Of a stretch of 64,000 nt of DNA, positions 1 through 9,917 are shown one piece after another. Below the pieces are notes generated by a model. That model worked only from the letters and a program-made list of their open reading frames with translations. It ran no database searches and was not told the DNA's origin. The translations under genes and the position numbers were made by a program. Each line of letters opens with the position of its first letter. The first letter of the stretch is position 1. The stretch comes from Xanthobacteraceae bacterium (GTDB lineage Bacteria > Pseudomonadota > Alphaproteobacteria > Rhizobiales > Xanthobacteraceae): the NCBI GenBank assembly GCA_019752575.1, contig JAIELW010000010.1, positions 1 to 64,000 on the forward strand. Direction: 5' to 3'.

Positions 1-247
1 CAAGGAAGAGGGCGGCCGTCACACGCCGTTTTTCACGAACTATCGTCCGCAGTTTTACTTCCGGACCACCGACGTGACCGGGATCGTCACCCTTCCGGCT
101 GGTACGGAAATGGTGATGCCGGGCGACAACGTGTCGATGGAAGTGCAGTTGATCGTTCCGATCGCGATGGAAGAGAAGCTGCGCTTCGCTATCCGCGAGG
201 GCGGCCGCACGGTTGGAGCAGGGGTTGTGGCAAAAATCATTGAATGA
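1..247 (+). CDS. tuf: Elongation factor Tu, C-terminal fragment
   Basis: The window opens inside this gene, reading frame starting at base 2. The visible 81 residues are the last part of domain 3 of EF-Tu, with the family signatures [21 protein letters not shown] and the terminal [16 protein letters not shown] block. EF-Tu delivers aminoacyl-tRNA to the ribosome as a GTP complex. It lies 59 bp upstream of rpsJ with no convincing terminator between, so it probably shares transcripts with the S10 operon, as is usual for the str-S10 junction in this class. The GTPase domain is outside the window. Confidence 0.97.
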   Translation, partial: KEEGGRHTPFFTNYRPQFYFRTTDVTGIVTLPAGTEMVMPGDNVSMEVQLIVPIAMEEKLRFAIREGGRTVGAGVVAKIIE

Positions 248-306
248 TCCCGGCGTAGCTAAAGACGAATAACAAACTTCAACGCGGGGACACCCCGGAG
301 TAAGCG

Positions 307-615
307 ATGAACGGCCAGAATATTCGAATCCGCCTCAAGGCTTTCGACCACCGTATTCTCGACACTTCTACGCGCGAGATTGTGGCGACGGCCAAGCGCA
401 CGGGCGCGCAAGTGCGTGGCCCGATTCCGCTGCCGACGCGGATCGAAAAGTTCACCGTGAACCGCTCTCCGCACATCGACAAGAAGAGCCGCGAGCAGTT
501 CGAAATGCGCACGCATAAGCGCCTTTTGGACATCGTCGATCCGACACCGCAGACCGTGGACGCGCTGATGAAGCTCGACCTGGCTGCGGGCGTCGATGTC
601 GAGATCAAGCTCTAA
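307..615 (+). CDS. rpsJ: 30S ribosomal protein S10
   Basis: 102-residue protein matching S10 over its whole length (starts [15 protein letters not shown], contains GPIPLPT and the RTHKRLLDI loop). S10 sits in the 30S head and in other bacteria also partners NusB in antitermination. First gene of the S10 operon; the ATG is preceded by a GGAG-type ribosome site at about 296-299. Normal length, no anomalies. Confidence 0.98.
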   Translation: MNGQNIRIRLKAFDHRILDTSTREIVATAKRTGAQVRGPIPLPTRIEKFTVNRSPHIDKKSREQFEMRTHKRLLDIVDPTPQTVDALMKLDLAAGVDVEIKL

Positions 616-641
616 GGCTCAGTCAAGAACGAGGAAGTCAC

Positions 642-1385
642 ATGCGCTCCGGCGTGATTGCACAGAAACTGGGAATGACCCGCGTCTTCACCGACGCCGG
701 TGAGCATGTCCCCGTGACCGTGCTGAAACTCGAAAACTGCCAGGTCGTCGGCCATCGCACGATGGAAAAGAACGGCTACGTCGCGCTCCAGCTTGGCGTC
801 GGTACGCGCCGCGCTTCGCGCGTCTCGAAGGCAATGCGCGGCTATTTCGCCGTCACCAAGATCGAGCCGAAACGCAAGCTCGCGGAATTCCGCGTGCCTG
901 CCGATGCGCTCATCCCGGTCGGCGCGGAAATCACCGCGGATCATTTCGTCGTCGGCCAGTTCGTCGACGTTACCGGCACCTCGATCGGTAAAGGTTTCGC
1001 GGGCGGCATGAAGCGCTGGAATTTCCGCGGCCTGCGCGCAACCCATGGCGTGTCTGTTGCGCACCGCTCGATCGGCGGCACCGGCGGCCGTCAGGATCCG
1101 GGTAAGACGTTCAAGAACAAGAAGATGGCCGGCCATATGGGTGACGAAACCGTCACCACTTTGAATCTCAAGGTCGTCCGCACCGATGTCGAGAAGGGTC
1201 TCTTGCTCGTCGAAGGCGCGGTGCCGGGTTCGAAGGGCGGCTGGATCATGGTGCGCGACGCCGTGAAGAAGGCGCTTCCGAAGGACGCGCCGAAGCCGGG
1301 CAAGTTCCGTCTCGCCGACGAAGCCAACAAGAAGCCGGAAGCGAAAGCCGAAGCTCCCGCCGTCGAAGCGAAGGAGGGCGCATAA
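642..1385 (+). CDS. rplC: 50S ribosomal protein L3
   Basis: 247 residues. N-terminal [15 protein letters not shown] and the central loop [21 protein letters not shown] identify L3, which nucleates 50S assembly and reaches the peptidyl transferase centre. The protein is longer than E. coli L3 (209) because of an Ala/Lys/Glu-rich C-terminal tail (about residues 222-247), a common alphaproteobacterial feature. Its stop overlaps the rplD start (TAATG), implying translational coupling. Confidence 0.98.
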   Translation: MRSGVIAQKLGMTRVFTDAGEHVPVTVLKLENCQVVGHRTMEKNGYVALQLGVGTRRASRVSKAMRGYFAVTKIEPKRKLAEFRVPADALIPVGAEITADHFVVGQFVDVTGTSIGKGFAGGMKRWNFRGLRATHGVSVAHRSIGGTGGRQDPGKTFKNKKMAGHMGDETVTTLNLKVVRTDVEKGLLLVEGAVPGSKGGWIMVRDAVKKALPKDAPKPGKFRLADEANKKPEAKAEAPAVEAKEGA

Positions 1386-2005
1386 TGGAACTCTCCGTAA
1401 TCTCGCTCGACGGCAAAGCGGGCGGCAAGGTCAAGCTGAACGACGAGATTTTCGGTCTCGAAGTTCGCGCCGATCTTCTGCATCGCATCGTCAACTGGCA
1501 GCTCAACAAGCGCCGCGCCGGCACGCACAAGGTGAAGAACCGCGCGGAAATCTGGCGCACCGGCAAGAAGATGTACGGCCAGAAGGGCACCGGTAATGCC
1601 CGTCATGGCTCAGCCCGCGTGCCGCAGTTCCGCGGCGGCGGCCGTGCGTTCGGTCCGGTCGTGCGCTCGCACGAAACGGAAATGCCGAAGAAGTTGCGTC
1701 AGCTCGCGCTGAAACATGCGCTCTCGGCGAAGGCGAAAGAGTCGTCGATCGTCGTGCTTTCGGAAGCGACCCTGAAAGAACCGAAGACCAAGATGCTGGT
1801 GCAGAATCTCGAGAAGCTCGGGTTCTCGAATGCGCTCATCATCGGCGGTGCGGAGATCGACAAGAATTTCGGTCTTGCCGCGCGCAACCTGCACGGGATC
1901 GACGTGCTGCCGGTGCAGGGCATCAACGTGTACGACATCATGCGCCGCCAGAAGCTCGTTCTGACCAAGGCCGCGCTCGACGCACTGGAGGCGCGATTCA
2001 AATGA
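1385..2005 (+). CDS. rplD: 50S ribosomal protein L4
   Basis: 206 residues of the L4 family: [19 protein letters not shown], the exit-tunnel loop [22 protein letters not shown] and C-terminal [19 protein letters not shown]4 lines the nascent-peptide exit tunnel; in E. coli it also represses its own operon, which cannot be judged here because the S10 leader is not recognisable in this window. Overlaps rplW by 4 nt (ATGA). Confidence 0.98.
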   Translation: MELSVISLDGKAGGKVKLNDEIFGLEVRADLLHRIVNWQLNKRRAGTHKVKNRAEIWRTGKKMYGQKGTGNARHGSARVPQFRGGGRAFGPVVRSHETEMPKKLRQLALKHALSAKAKESSIVVLSEATLKEPKTKMLVQNLEKLGFSNALIIGGAEIDKNFGLAARNLHGIDVLPVQGINVYDIMRRQKLVLTKAALDALEARFK

Positions 2006-2298
2006 GCAAAGAACCGCGCCATTACGACGTGATCCTCGCGCCGGTCGTGACCGAAAAGGCCACCGCCGCGTCCGAGAAGAACAAGGTCGTATTCAAGGTC
2101 CGCACCGACGCGACCAAAACCGAAATCAAGAACGCCGTCGAAAAGCTTTTCGAGGTGAAGGTGACGCGCGTGAACACGCTGACCCGCAAGGGCAAAAACA
2201 AGGTGTTCCGCGGCCGTCCCGGCAAGCAGGGCGACGTGAAAAAAGCGATCGTGACATTGGCCGAAGGCCAGACGATCGACATCACGACGGGCCTCTGA
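2002..2298 (+). CDS. rplW: 50S ribosomal protein L23
   Basis: 98 residues; the L23 signatures are the start [15 protein letters not shown] and the basic loop [24 protein letters not shown]23 surrounds the tunnel exit and forms the docking site for trigger factor and the signal recognition particle. ATGA overlap with rplD and 11 nt spacing to rplB show tight coupling. Confidence 0.98.
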   Translation: MSKEPRHYDVILAPVVTEKATAASEKNKVVFKVRTDATKTEIKNAVEKLFEVKVTRVNTLTRKGKNKVFRGRPGKQGDVKKAIVTLAEGQTIDITTGL

Positions 2299-2309
2299 GG
2301 TAAAACGTC

Positions 2310-3149
2310 ATGGCACTCAGAACATATAGACCCATTACTCCCGGCCTGCGGCAGTACGTCAGCGTCGATCGCACCGGCCTGCACAAGGGCAAGCCGGAAA
2401 AGAGCCTCACCGTCGGCAAGACGAACACGGGCGCGCGCAACAACAATGGCCGCATCACCGTTCGTTTCCGCGGCGGCGGTCACAAGCGCGCGCTGCGCGA
2501 CGTCGATTTCAAGCGCATCAAACGAGACGTCATCGGCACTGTTGACCGTATCGAATATGATCCGAACCGCACCGCCTACATCGCGCTCCTGAAGTACGAT
2601 GACGGCTCGCTCGCTTACATCCTCGCTCCGCAGCGCGTGAATCCGGGCGACAAGCTCGTCGCCGGCGAACAGGTTGACGTGAAGCCGGGCAATGCGATGC
2701 CGCTCGAAAACATGCCGGTCGGTACGATCGTGCATAACATCGAGATGAAGATCGGGAAGGGCGGGCAGATCGCCCGTTCTGCCGGCACCTACGCGCAGAT
2801 CGTCGGCCGCGACCAGGGCTACTGCATCCTGCGTCTGCATTCGGGCGAACAGCGTCTCGTGCACGGCCGCTGCTTTGCGACCGTGGGCGCGGTGTCGAAC
2901 CCCGATCACATGAATACGTCGATCGGCAAAGCCGGCCGCAACATCTGGAAGGGCAAGAAGCCCAGCGTCCGCGGTGTTGCGATGAACCCGGTCGATCACC
3001 CGCATGGCGGCGGCGAAGGCCGTACCTCGGGCGGCCGTCATCCGGTCACGCCGTGGGGCTTCCCCACCAAGGGTAAGAAGACGCGCAAGAACAAGCGCAC
3101 CAACAAGTTCATCATTGCGAACCGCCACGCGCGGAAGAAGAAGGCGTAA
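2310..3149 (+). CDS. rplB: 50S ribosomal protein L2
   Basis: 279 residues with typical L2 blocks: N-terminal [17 protein letters not shown], the oligonucleotide-binding-like region [17 protein letters not shown] and the catalytic-site-proximal [26 protein letters not shown], which includes the conserved His in HPHGGGEG. L2 is needed for subunit association and peptidyl transfer. Normal length; 3 nt before rpsS. Confidence 0.98.
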   Translation: MALRTYRPITPGLRQYVSVDRTGLHKGKPEKSLTVGKTNTGARNNNGRITVRFRGGGHKRALRDVDFKRIKRDVIGTVDRIEYDPNRTAYIALLKYDDGSLAYILAPQRVNPGDKLVAGEQVDVKPGNAMPLENMPVGTIVHNIEMKIGKGGQIARSAGTYAQIVGRDQGYCILRLHSGEQRLVHGRCFATVGAVSNPDHMNTSIGKAGRNIWKGKKPSVRGVAMNPVDHPHGGGEGRTSGGRHPVTPWGFPTKGKKTRKNKRTNKFIIANRHARKKKA

Positions 3150-3152
3150 CCG

Positions 3153-3440
3153 ATGACCCGTTCGGTATGGAAAGGTCCTTTCGTCGACGGCTATCTGCTG
3201 AAGAAGGCAGATGCCGCGCGCGCGTCCGGACGTTCGGATGTGATCAAGATCTGGAGCCGCCGCTCGACGATCCTGCCGCAGTTCGTCGGACTTACCTTCG
3301 GCGTTTACAACGGCCAGAAGCACGTGCCGGTCTACGTCTCCGAAGAAATGGTGGGCCACAAGTTCGGCGAGTTCTCGCCGACCCGCACCTTCACCGGCCA
3401 CACGGCCGCCGACAAAAAAGCCAAGAAGCCGACGGCGTAA
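3153..3440 (+). CDS. rpsS: 30S ribosomal protein S19
   Basis: 95 residues starting [19 protein letters not shown], with the [16 protein letters not shown] and [15 protein letters not shown] signatures of S19. S19 lies in the 30S head and contacts A-site tRNA with S13. Encoded between rplB and rplV in canonical order. Confidence 0.98.
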   Translation: MTRSVWKGPFVDGYLLKKADAARASGRSDVIKIWSRRSTILPQFVGLTFGVYNGQKHVPVYVSEEMVGHKFGEFSPTRTFTGHTAADKKAKKPTA

Positions 3441-3452
3441 TCGAGAAAAGTC

Positions 3453-3878
3453 ATGGGCAAGCCATCACGCAAACGAGTTTTGAAGGATAACGAGGCGAAG
3501 GCCATCGCGCGCAATCTGCGCGTAAGCCCGCGCAAGCTCGACCTCGTCGCGGGTCTCATCCGCGGCAAGAAGGTTCAGTCCGCGCTTGCCGATCTCACCT
3601 TCTCGAAGAAGCGCATCGCGAAGGATGTGAAGAAGTGCCTCGATAGCGCGATCGCGAATGCCGAAAACAACCATCAGCTCGACGTCGACAATCTCGTGGT
3701 CTCCGAGGCCTACATCGGCAAGGCGCTGACCATGCACCGCTTTACGTCGCGCGGCCGCGGCCGCTCGTCGCCGATCGAAAAGCCGTTCTCCTCGATCACG
3801 ATCGTCGTGCGCGAAACTGAAGAGCAGGCTCCGAAGAAAAAATCGAAACCCAAAGCAGAAGCGAAAGCGAGCGCCTGA
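3453..3878 (+). CDS. rplV: 50S ribosomal protein L22
   Basis: 141 residues. Core L22 motifs are [21 protein letters not shown] and the tail RAMHR-like segment [21 protein letters not shown], the beta hairpin that lines the exit tunnel. A Lys/Ala/Glu-rich C-terminal extension of about 15 residues follows the conserved core. Stop overlaps the rpsC start by one base (TGATG). Confidence 0.98.
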   Translation: MGKPSRKRVLKDNEAKAIARNLRVSPRKLDLVAGLIRGKKVQSALADLTFSKKRIAKDVKKCLDSAIANAENNHQLDVDNLVVSEAYIGKALTMHRFTSRGRGRSSPIEKPFSSITIVVRETEEQAPKKKSKPKAEAKASA

Positions 3879-4579
3879 TGGGACAGAAAGTTAATCCGAC
3901 CGGCCTCCGGCTCGGTATCAACCGCACCTGGGACTCGCGCTGGTTCGCCCGCAAAGGCGAATACGGCAAGCTCCTGCACGAGGATATCAAGATCCGCGAC
4001 TTCCTGATGAAGCAGCTCAAGCAGGCTGCGGTCGCGCGCATCGTGATCGAACGCCCGCACAAGAAGTGCCGCGTCACGATCCACTCTGGCCGTCCCGGCG
4101 TCGTCATCGGCAAGAAGGGCGCGGACATCGACAAGCTGCGCAAGCAGATTTCGAAGATGACGGACTCGGAAGTCATCATCAACATTCTCGAAATCCGTAA
4201 ACCGGAAATCGACGCGCATCTCGTCGCCGACTCGATTGCGCAGCAGCTCGAGCGCCGCGTCGCGTTCCGCCGCGCCATGAAGCGCGCGGTGCAGTCCGCG
4301 ATCCGTCTCGGTGCCGAAGGCATCCGCATCAACTGCTCGGGCCGTCTCGGCGGTAACGAAATCGCGCGCATGGAGTGGTATCGCGAAGGCCGCGTGCCGC
4401 TGCATACGCTCCGCGCCGACGTCGATTACGGCACCGGCACCGCGTTCACGACTTACGGTACCTGCGGCGTGAAGGTCTGGATTTTCAAGGGCGAAATCCT
4501 CGAACACGACCCCATGGCGCAGGACAAGAAGCTTGCCGACGGCGATAGCGGACGCCCGCGCCGCGAGCAGGCCGCTTAA
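3878..4579 (+). CDS. rpsC: 30S ribosomal protein S3
   Basis: 233 residues. [22 protein letters not shown] is the S3 N-terminus; the KH domain carries [18 protein letters not shown], and the C-terminal half has [32 protein letters not shown]3 forms part of the mRNA entry channel and its helicase. One-base overlap with rplV. Confidence 0.98.
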   Translation: MGQKVNPTGLRLGINRTWDSRWFARKGEYGKLLHEDIKIRDFLMKQLKQAAVARIVIERPHKKCRVTIHSGRPGVVIGKKGADIDKLRKQISKMTDSEVIINILEIRKPEIDAHLVADSIAQQLERRVAFRRAMKRAVQSAIRLGAEGIRINCSGRLGGNEIARMEWYREGRVPLHTLRADVDYGTGTAFTTYGTCGVKVWIFKGEILEHDPMAQDKKLADGDSGRPRREQAA

Positions 4580-4600
4580 CGGGAATAAAGAGTAACGAAC

Positions 4601-5011
4601 ATGCTGCAACCCAAGCGCACTAAATTCCGCAAGCAATTCAAGGGCCGCATCCGCGGTACCGCGAAGGGCGGGACCATGCTCGCGTTCGGCGAGTACGGCT
4701 TGAAGGCGCTCGAGCCGGAGCGCGTCACCGCGCGCCAGATCGAAGCCGCTCGCCGCGCGATGACCCGCCACATGAAGCGTGCGGGCCGCGTGTGGATCAA
4801 CGTGTTCCCGGACATTCCGATCTCGAAGAAGCCGACCGAAGTCCGCATGGGTAAGGGCAAGGGTCAACCGGAATTCTGGGCGGCGCGCATCAAGCCGGGC
4901 CGCATCATGTTCGAACTCGACGGCGTCGACGAAGCGACCGCGCGCGAAGCGCTGCGCCTCGCGGCGGCCAAGCTTCCGATCAAGACGCGCTTCGTCGCGC
5001 GCATCCAGTAA
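4601..5011 (+). CDS. rplP: 50S ribosomal protein L16
   Basis: 136 residues, starting [17 protein letters not shown], with the [10 protein letters not shown] and [16 protein letters not shown] motifs of L16. L16 sits near the A site and the central protuberance. Arg in the conserved [16 protein letters not shown] region is present. 13 nt before rpmC. Confidence 0.98.
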   Translation: MLQPKRTKFRKQFKGRIRGTAKGGTMLAFGEYGLKALEPERVTARQIEAARRAMTRHMKRAGRVWINVFPDIPISKKPTEVRMGKGKGQPEFWAARIKPGRIMFELDGVDEATAREALRLAAAKLPIKTRFVARIQ

Positions 5012-5024
5012 GGGGAGAAGAAAG

Positions 5025-5234
5025 ATGAAAGTCGAAGACGTTCGTCAAATGACCCCCGATCAGCTCACCGAGAAGATCACGGAGCTGAAGAAGGAACAGT
5101 TCAACCTGCGCTTCCAGAAAGCGACGGGCCAGTTGGAAAACACCTCGCGGGTGCGGCAGGTGCGGCGCGATATCGCGCGTCTCTCCACGATCGCGACCGA
5201 GAAACGCGCCGCCGGCGCCAAGAAGGGCAAGTAA
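5025..5234 (+). CDS. rpmC: 50S ribosomal protein L29
   Basis: 69 residues starting at ATG 5025 behind the ribosome site AGGGGAG (5011-5017 region). [23 protein letters not shown] and the [17 protein letters not shown] block are typical of L29, a two-helix protein at the tunnel exit. A longer overlapping frame upstream is only the shadow of rplP, so the start at 5025 is preferred. Confidence 0.97.
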   Translation: MKVEDVRQMTPDQLTEKITELKKEQFNLRFQKATGQLENTSRVRQVRRDIARLSTIATEKRAAGAKKGK

Positions 5235-5235
5235 G

Positions 5236-5475
5236 ATGCCGAAGCGCGTATTGCAGGGCACCGTCGTCAGCGACAAGCAGGACAAAACCGTCGTCGTCCT
5301 GGTCGAGCGCCGCTACACGCACCCGCTTTTCAAGAAGACCGTGCGCCGTTCGAAGAAATTCCACGCGCATGACGAGACCAACAAATACAAGGTCGGCGAT
5401 ATTGTCTCGATTTCCGAGCACAAGCCGATTTCCAAGCTGAAGCGCTGGATCGTCATCGAAAACGAGAAAGCCTAA
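5236..5475 (+). CDS. rpsQ: 30S ribosomal protein S17
   Basis: 79 residues: [46 protein letters not shown] and the [18 protein letters not shown] segment define S17, an OB-fold primary binder of 16S rRNA. Starts 1 nt after the rpmC stop, so the two genes are translationally coupled. Confidence 0.98.
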   Translation: MPKRVLQGTVVSDKQDKTVVVLVERRYTHPLFKKTVRRSKKFHAHDETNKYKVGDIVSISEHKPISKLKRWIVIENEKA

Positions 5476-5522
5476 ACAGAGATAATCCCGCGCAAGCGGC
5501 GAAGAAGAATAAAGGTGCCTTT

Positions 5523-5891
5523 ATGATTCAGATGCAAACAAACCTCGACGTCGCTGACAATTCCGGCGCGCGCCGTGTCATGTGCATCAAGGTGCTGGGC
5601 GGCTCGAAGCGCAAATACGCGACGGTCGGCGACGTCATCGTCGTCTCGATCAAGGAAGCGATCCCGCGCGGCCGCGTGAAGAAGGGCGAAGTGATGAAGG
5701 CCGTGGTCGTGCGCATCCGCAAGGATCTGCGCCGCGCCGACGGTTCGGTGATCCGCTTCGACCGCAACGCAGCCGTGCTCATCAACAACCAGATGGAGCC
5801 GGTCGGAACGCGCATCTTCGGACCGGTGCCGCGCGAACTGCGCGCCAAGAATCACATGAAGATCATTTCGCTCGCCCCGGAGGTGCTGTGA
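5523..5891 (+). CDS. rplN: 50S ribosomal protein L14
   Basis: 122 residues, exactly the usual L14 length. Starts [18 protein letters not shown] and contains [26 protein letters not shown] and [14 protein letters not shown]14 bridges to 16S rRNA and is the binding site of the silencing factor RsfS. Stop overlaps the start of rplX by one base. Confidence 0.98.
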   Translation: MIQMQTNLDVADNSGARRVMCIKVLGGSKRKYATVGDVIVVSIKEAIPRGRVKKGEVMKAVVVRIRKDLRRADGSVIRFDRNAAVLINNQMEPVGTRIFGPVPRELRAKNHMKIISLAPEVL

Positions 5892-6208
5892 TGTCGGCGA
5901 AGATCCGCAAGGGCGACAAAGTTATCGTGCTTACCGGCCGCGACAAAGGTAAGTCCGGCGAGGTGATCGAGGTCCGTCCGGCAGAAGCGCGTGCGCTCGT
6001 GCGCGGCATCAATGTCGTTCGCCGTCACCAGCGCCAGACGCCGCAGAACCAGGGCGGCATCATTTCGAAGGAAGCGCCGATTCACATCTCGAATCTGGCA
6101 CTTGCCGATCCGAAGGATTCGAAGAAGGCGACGCGCGTCGGCTTCAAGGAAATAAAGGGCGAGAAGGTGCGCGTGGCGCGCCGCTCGGGAGAGACGATCG
6201 ATGGCTGA
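5891..6208 (+). CDS. rplX: 50S ribosomal protein L24
   Basis: 105 residues from ATG 5891 (TGATG overlap with rplN). The KOW motif [22 protein letters not shown] and the [28 protein letters not shown] block are L24 signatures. L24 starts 50S assembly at the 5' end of 23S rRNA. The frame also runs upstream through rplN, but the L24 homology begins at 5891. Overlaps rplE by 8 nt. Confidence 0.98.
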   Translation: MSAKIRKGDKVIVLTGRDKGKSGEVIEVRPAEARALVRGINVVRRHQRQTPQNQGGIISKEAPIHISNLALADPKDSKKATRVGFKEIKGEKVRVARRSGETIDG

Positions 6209-6758
6209 GAAAAGCTACATCCCGCGTCTGAAAACGACGTTTGAACAAACCATTCGTCCGAAGCTCGTCGAGCAGTTCGGTTACTCGAACGCGTTCGCCG
6301 TGCCGCGGCTCGACAAGGTCGTGTTGAACATGGGCGTCGGCGAGGGTGCCGGCGACCAGAAGAAGGTGACTGCCGCCGCCAATGACCTGACCGCAATCGC
6401 CGGCCAGAAGGCGATCATTACCAAGTCGCGCAAGGCGATCGCGAACTTCAAGCTGCGCGAAAACATCGGCATCGGCGCGAAGGTGACCCTGCGCGGCGAC
6501 CGCATGTACGAATTCGTCGACCGTCTCGTGACGGTCGCTCTTCCTCGCGTCCGCGACTTCCGCGGCCTCAATCCGAAGAGCTTCGACGGCCGCGGCAACT
6601 ACACGGTCGGCATCAAGGAACACATCATTTTCCCGGAAATCGATTACGACAAAGCGGAATCGATCTGGGGTATGGACATCACCGTCTGCACGACGGCGAA
6701 AAGCGACGATGAGGCGCGTGCTTTGCTCGCGGCTCTGAACTTTCCCTTCCGGCAGTGA
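6201..6758 (+). CDS. rplE: 50S ribosomal protein L5
   Basis: 185 residues. [41 protein letters not shown] and the [22 protein letters not shown] blocks identify L5, which binds 5S rRNA in the central protuberance. Begins inside the last codons of rplX (8 nt overlap). Confidence 0.98.
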   Translation: MAEKSYIPRLKTTFEQTIRPKLVEQFGYSNAFAVPRLDKVVLNMGVGEGAGDQKKVTAAANDLTAIAGQKAIITKSRKAIANFKLRENIGIGAKVTLRGDRMYEFVDRLVTVALPRVRDFRGLNPKSFDGRGNYTVGIKEHIIFPEIDYDKAESIWGMDITVCTTAKSDDEARALLAALNFPFRQ

Positions 6759-6792
6759 AGCCTGGCTTCAAACGCGGACACTAGGAGCAGAA

Positions 6793-7098
6793 ATGGCCAA
6801 GAAAAGTTCAATCGAGAAGAACAACCGCCGTCGCAAGATGACGAAGAACGCATCTGCGAAGCGCGCGAAACTCAAGGCGATCGTCATGGACAAGAAAGTG
6901 TCCATCGAGGAGCGCTTCGAAGCGGTGCTGAAACTCTCGAAGCTGCCGCGCAATTCGGCGAAAGAGCGCATTCGTAACCGTTGCGAAGTGACGGGCCGTC
7001 CGCGCGCGACCTATCGCAAGCTGAAGATGTCGCGTCTGGCGCTGCGCGAATACGGCGCCAAGGGGTTGATCCCCGGCCTCGTGAAGTCGAGCTGGTAA
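6793..7098 (+). CDS. rpsN: 30S ribosomal protein S14, zinc-independent form
   Basis: 101 residues with [13 protein letters not shown] and the conserved C-terminal [39 protein letters not shown]. This is the long S14 form without the CxxC zinc knuckles (only one Cys, in RCEVTGR), the common form in Hyphomicrobiales. S14 lies in the 30S head. Position between rplE and rpsH is canonical. Confidence 0.98.
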   Translation: MAKKSSIEKNNRRRKMTKNASAKRAKLKAIVMDKKVSIEERFEAVLKLSKLPRNSAKERIRNRCEVTGRPRATYRKLKMSRLALREYGAKGLIPGLVKSSW

Positions 7099-7111
7099 GG
7101 GAGGATCGCCC

Positions 7112-7510
7112 ATGGCTTTACACGATCCGCTCGGCGATATGCTGACCCGCATCCGCAACGCGCAGATGCGCAAGCGTGACCGCGTTTCGACCCCCGGTTC
7201 CTCGTTCCGTGCGCGCGTCCTCGACGTGCTCAAGGACGAGGGTTACATCCGCGGCTACTCGACCACCGAGTTCGGCAACGGCCGCACCGAGTTCGACGTC
7301 GAACTGAAATACGCCGAAGGCGAGCCCGCGATCCGCGAGATCGCGCGCGTATCGAAGCCGGGCCGCCGCGTTTATGCGTCCGTCGATGCGCTGCCGCGCA
7401 TCAACAACGGCCTCGGTATCGCAATCGTTTCGACGCCGAAGGGCGTGATGGCCGACCACAGCGCCCGCGAGCAGAATCTCGGCGGCGAAGTGCTCTGCAC
7501 GGTGTTCTGA
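7112..7510 (+). CDS. rpsH: 30S ribosomal protein S8
   Basis: 132 residues: [22 protein letters not shown] at the start and [33 protein letters not shown] at the end are S8 signatures. S8 binds the central domain of 16S rRNA and in E. coli also represses the spc operon through an rplE leader; no such site was established here. Confidence 0.98.
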   Translation: MALHDPLGDMLTRIRNAQMRKRDRVSTPGSSFRARVLDVLKDEGYIRGYSTTEFGNGRTEFDVELKYAEGEPAIREIARVSKPGRRVYASVDALPRINNGLGIAIVSTPKGVMADHSAREQNLGGEVLCTVF

Positions 7511-7527
7511 GGAAGGAACGGGATCAG

Positions 7528-8061
7528 ATGTCCAAAATCGGCAAACGCCCCGTCGCCATTCCGTCCGGCGTCACAGCAACCGTCACGGGCCAGACCGTCA
7601 AGGTCAAAGGCCCGAAGGGCGAGCTTTCGGTCGTGCTGAACGACAACGTCGCGCCGAAGCTCGACGGCAACAAGCTTTCCTTCGAGAAGAAGGGCGGCGA
7701 AAAGCAGGATGCGGCCTCCTGGGGTCTCTACCGCTCGCTCGTCAACAATCTTGTCACCGGCGTGACCAAGGGCTTCGAGCGCAAACTCGAAATCAACGGC
7801 GTCGGCTATCGCGCGGCGATGCAGGGCAAGAACCTCAATCTCTCGCTCGGCTACAGCCACGACGTGGTCTACGAAGTGCCGGCGGGCGTCACTGTCGCGA
7901 CGCCGAAGCCGACCGAGATCGTGATCACCGGCATCGACAAGCAGAAAGTCGGTCAGGTCGCAGCCGAAATCCGCGGCTACCGCAAGCCCGAGCCCTACAA
8001 GGGCAAGGGTGTGAAGTACGAAGGCGAATTCATCTTCCGCAAGGAAGGCAAGAAGAAGTAA
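7528..8061 (+). CDS. rplF: 50S ribosomal protein L6
   Basis: 177 residues, normal length for L6. [37 protein letters not shown] and the C-terminal [20 protein letters not shown] are diagnostic. L6 lies near the GTPase-associated centre. 12 nt before rplR. Confidence 0.98.
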   Translation: MSKIGKRPVAIPSGVTATVTGQTVKVKGPKGELSVVLNDNVAPKLDGNKLSFEKKGGEKQDAASWGLYRSLVNNLVTGVTKGFERKLEINGVGYRAAMQGKNLNLSLGYSHDVVYEVPAGVTVATPKPTEIVITGIDKQKVGQVAAEIRGYRKPEPYKGKGVKYEGEFIFRKEGKKK

Positions 8062-8073
8062 CGGGGAACCACG

Positions 8074-8436
8074 ATGGCAACAGTTGCAGACCGCACCAAG
8101 CGCCGCAAAGCGAGCGTGCGCCGGTCGTTGAAAGCGTCGGCTTACGGCCGTCCGCGCCTGTCGGTTCACCGCTCAGGCATGAATATCTATGCGCAGGTCA
8201 TCGACGACGCGAAGGGCGCAACGCTTGCGTCGGCTTCGTCGCTCGAGAAGGATATGCGCGGCAAACTGAAGTCGGGCGCGAACGTCGAGGCCGCGAAAGC
8301 GGTCGGCAGCCTGATCGCCGAACGCGCGAAAGCGAAAGGCGTGAAGGAAGTCATCTTCGACCGCGGCGGCTATCGCTTCCACGGCCGCGTCAAGGCACTC
8401 GCCGACGCGGCGCGTGAAGGCGGATTGAGTTTCTAA
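8074..8436 (+). CDS. rplR: 50S ribosomal protein L18
   Basis: 120 residues: [20 protein letters not shown] and the terminal [26 protein letters not shown] are L18 signatures. L18 binds 5S rRNA together with L5. Canonical position between rplF and rpsE. Confidence 0.98.
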   Translation: MATVADRTKRRKASVRRSLKASAYGRPRLSVHRSGMNIYAQVIDDAKGATLASASSLEKDMRGKLKSGANVEAAKAVGSLIAERAKAKGVKEVIFDRGGYRFHGRVKALADAAREGGLSF

Positions 8437-8446
8437 GGACAGCATC

Positions 8447-9028
8447 ATGGCACGCGAAAGAGACGAAAAACGAGGCCGGGGCAAAGATCGCGATCGCGAC
8501 CAAGAGCGCGACGGTTTGGTGGACAAACTCGTCCACATCAATCGCGTCGCGAAGGTCGTGAAGGGCGGTAAGCGCTTCGGCTTTGCCGCGCTCGTCGTCG
8601 TCGGCGATCAGAAGGGCCGCGTCGGCTTCGGTCACGGCAAGGCGCGCGAGGTGCCGGAGGCGATCCGCAAGGCGACCGATGCCGCCAAGCGCTCGCTGAT
8701 CCGCGTGAACCTGCGCGACGGCCGCACGCTGCATCATGACGTCAACGGTCATCACGGCGCTGGCAAGGTCGTGCTGCGCGCGGCGCCGGCCGGTACCGGC
8801 ATCATTGCCGGCGGCCCGATGCGCGCGGTATTCGAAACCGTCGGCGTGCAGGATGTCGTCGCGAAATCGTTCGGCTCGTCGAACCCCTACAACATGGTTC
8901 GCGCGACCTTCGATGCGCTGAAGAATCAGGACAGCCCGCGTTCGGTCGCTGCCCGCCGCGGCATCAAGGTTTCGGCCTTGCAGGCACGCCGCCGCGACAC
9001 CGATGTCGAAGCGTCGGCGGAAGGCTAA
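8447..9028 (+). CDS. rpsE: 30S ribosomal protein S5
   Basis: 193 residues. A charged N-terminal extension (residues 1-22, rich in Arg/Asp/Lys) precedes the S5 double-stranded RNA-binding fold [27 protein letters not shown] and the [20 protein letters not shown] loop. S5 helps control decoding fidelity and mRNA unwinding. 11 nt before rpmD. Confidence 0.98.
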   Translation: MARERDEKRGRGKDRDRDQERDGLVDKLVHINRVAKVVKGGKRFGFAALVVVGDQKGRVGFGHGKAREVPEAIRKATDAAKRSLIRVNLRDGRTLHHDVNGHHGAGKVVLRAAPAGTGIIAGGPMRAVFETVGVQDVVAKSFGSSNPYNMVRATFDALKNQDSPRSVAARRGIKVSALQARRRDTDVEASAEG

Positions 9029-9039
9029 GGGAGAGGGCG

Positions 9040-9228
9040 ATGGCCGGTAAGAAAATCACCGTCGAGCAGTTCGGTAGCCCGATCCGCCGCGAGGGCAAGC
9101 AGGAACAGACCCTGATCGGTCTTGGCCTCAACAAGCGCGGCAAGAAGCGCGAGCTGGTCGATACGCCGGCGGTGCGCGGCATGGTCGCGAAGGTCGCGCA
9201 CATGGTGCGGATCGTCGAAGGCAAATAA
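9040..9228 (+). CDS. rpmD: 50S ribosomal protein L30
   Basis: 62 residues, the usual short bacterial L30: [57 protein letters not shown]. Last gene before an unusual 112 bp gap that holds a REP-like palindrome, whereas most spacers in this operon are under 35 bp. Confidence 0.97.
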   Translation: MAGKKITVEQFGSPIRREGKQEQTLIGLGLNKRGKKRELVDTPAVRGMVAKVAHMVRIVEGK

Positions 9229-9232
9229 AAAT

Positions 9233-9323
9233 GCGTCATGCCCGGCCTCGTGCCGGGCATCCACGCCTTACAAATTCTCCACGCTGGAAGGCGTGGATGG
9301 CCGGGACAAGCCCGGCCATGACG
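9233..9323. repeat. REP-like inverted repeat inside the ribosomal operon
   Basis: Two arms face each other: left 9233-9267 (CGTCATGCCCGGCCTCG..GCATCCACGCC) and right 9291-9323 (GGCGTGGATGGCCGGGACAAG..CATGACG). Each arm is itself an imperfect hairpin and the two can also pair with each other. Related arms recur at 32332-32366, 33053-33085 and 43228-43252, so this belongs to a dispersed intergenic family. Location between rpmD and rplO, within a single transcription unit, is unusual. Confidence 0.85.
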
Positions 9324-9340
9324 AAAGAAGGACGAGAGAG

Positions 9341-9874
9341 ATGAAACTCAATCAGATCGCGGACAACGAAGGCGCGCGCAAGAACCGCATGCGCATCGGC
9401 CGCGGCATCGGCTCCGGCAAGGGCAAGACCGGCGGCCGCGGCGTGAAGGGTCAGAAGGCCCGCACCGGTGTGCGCATCAAGGGCCGCGAAGGCGGTCAGA
9501 TGCCGCTGCATCGCCGTCTGCCGAAACGCGGCTTCAACAACATCTTCGCCGTGAAATACAACGAAGTGAATCTCGACCGCGTCCAGAAGGCGGTCGATGC
9601 CAAGCTGATCAAGGATGGCGATACCGTGACCGCGGAATCGCTCGCGAAAGCGGGCGTGCTGCGCCGCGCCGGTAACGGCGTGCGCCTTCTCGGCGGCGGC
9701 GAACTGAAGACGAAGCTCGTCTTCGAAGTTGCGGGCGCGACCAAGTCGGCGATCGCAGCGGTCGAGAAGCTCGGCGGCAGCGTGAAGCAGCTTGTCGTGA
9801 AGAAGGCCGATCAGGAAAAACCGGCCAAGATGAAGAAAAAACCGAAGAAAGAATCGGGCCAAGCGAAAGCCTGA
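9341..9874 (+). CDS. rplO: 50S ribosomal protein L15
   Basis: 177 residues from ATG 9341, preceded by a GAGAGAG ribosome site. [41 protein letters not shown] is the L15 N-terminus; the Lys-rich tail (about 155-177) extends beyond E. coli L15 (144). An upstream continuation of the frame runs through the repeat and is not coding. L15 helps late 50S assembly. Confidence 0.98.
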   Translation: MKLNQIADNEGARKNRMRIGRGIGSGKGKTGGRGVKGQKARTGVRIKGREGGQMPLHRRLPKRGFNNIFAVKYNEVNLDRVQKAVDAKLIKDGDTVTAESLAKAGVLRRAGNGVRLLGGGELKTKLVFEVAGATKSAIAAVEKLGGSVKQLVVKKADQEKPAKMKKKPKKESGQAKA

Positions 9875-9917
9875 TCTGCTTTCTTAGGGGAAACAGTCGG
9901 GGCGGATCGGAGCGAAC

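Noticed and set aside
2022-3401. 459-residue antisense frame over rplW, rplB and rpsS
   Set aside because: Shadow of conserved ribosomal genes.
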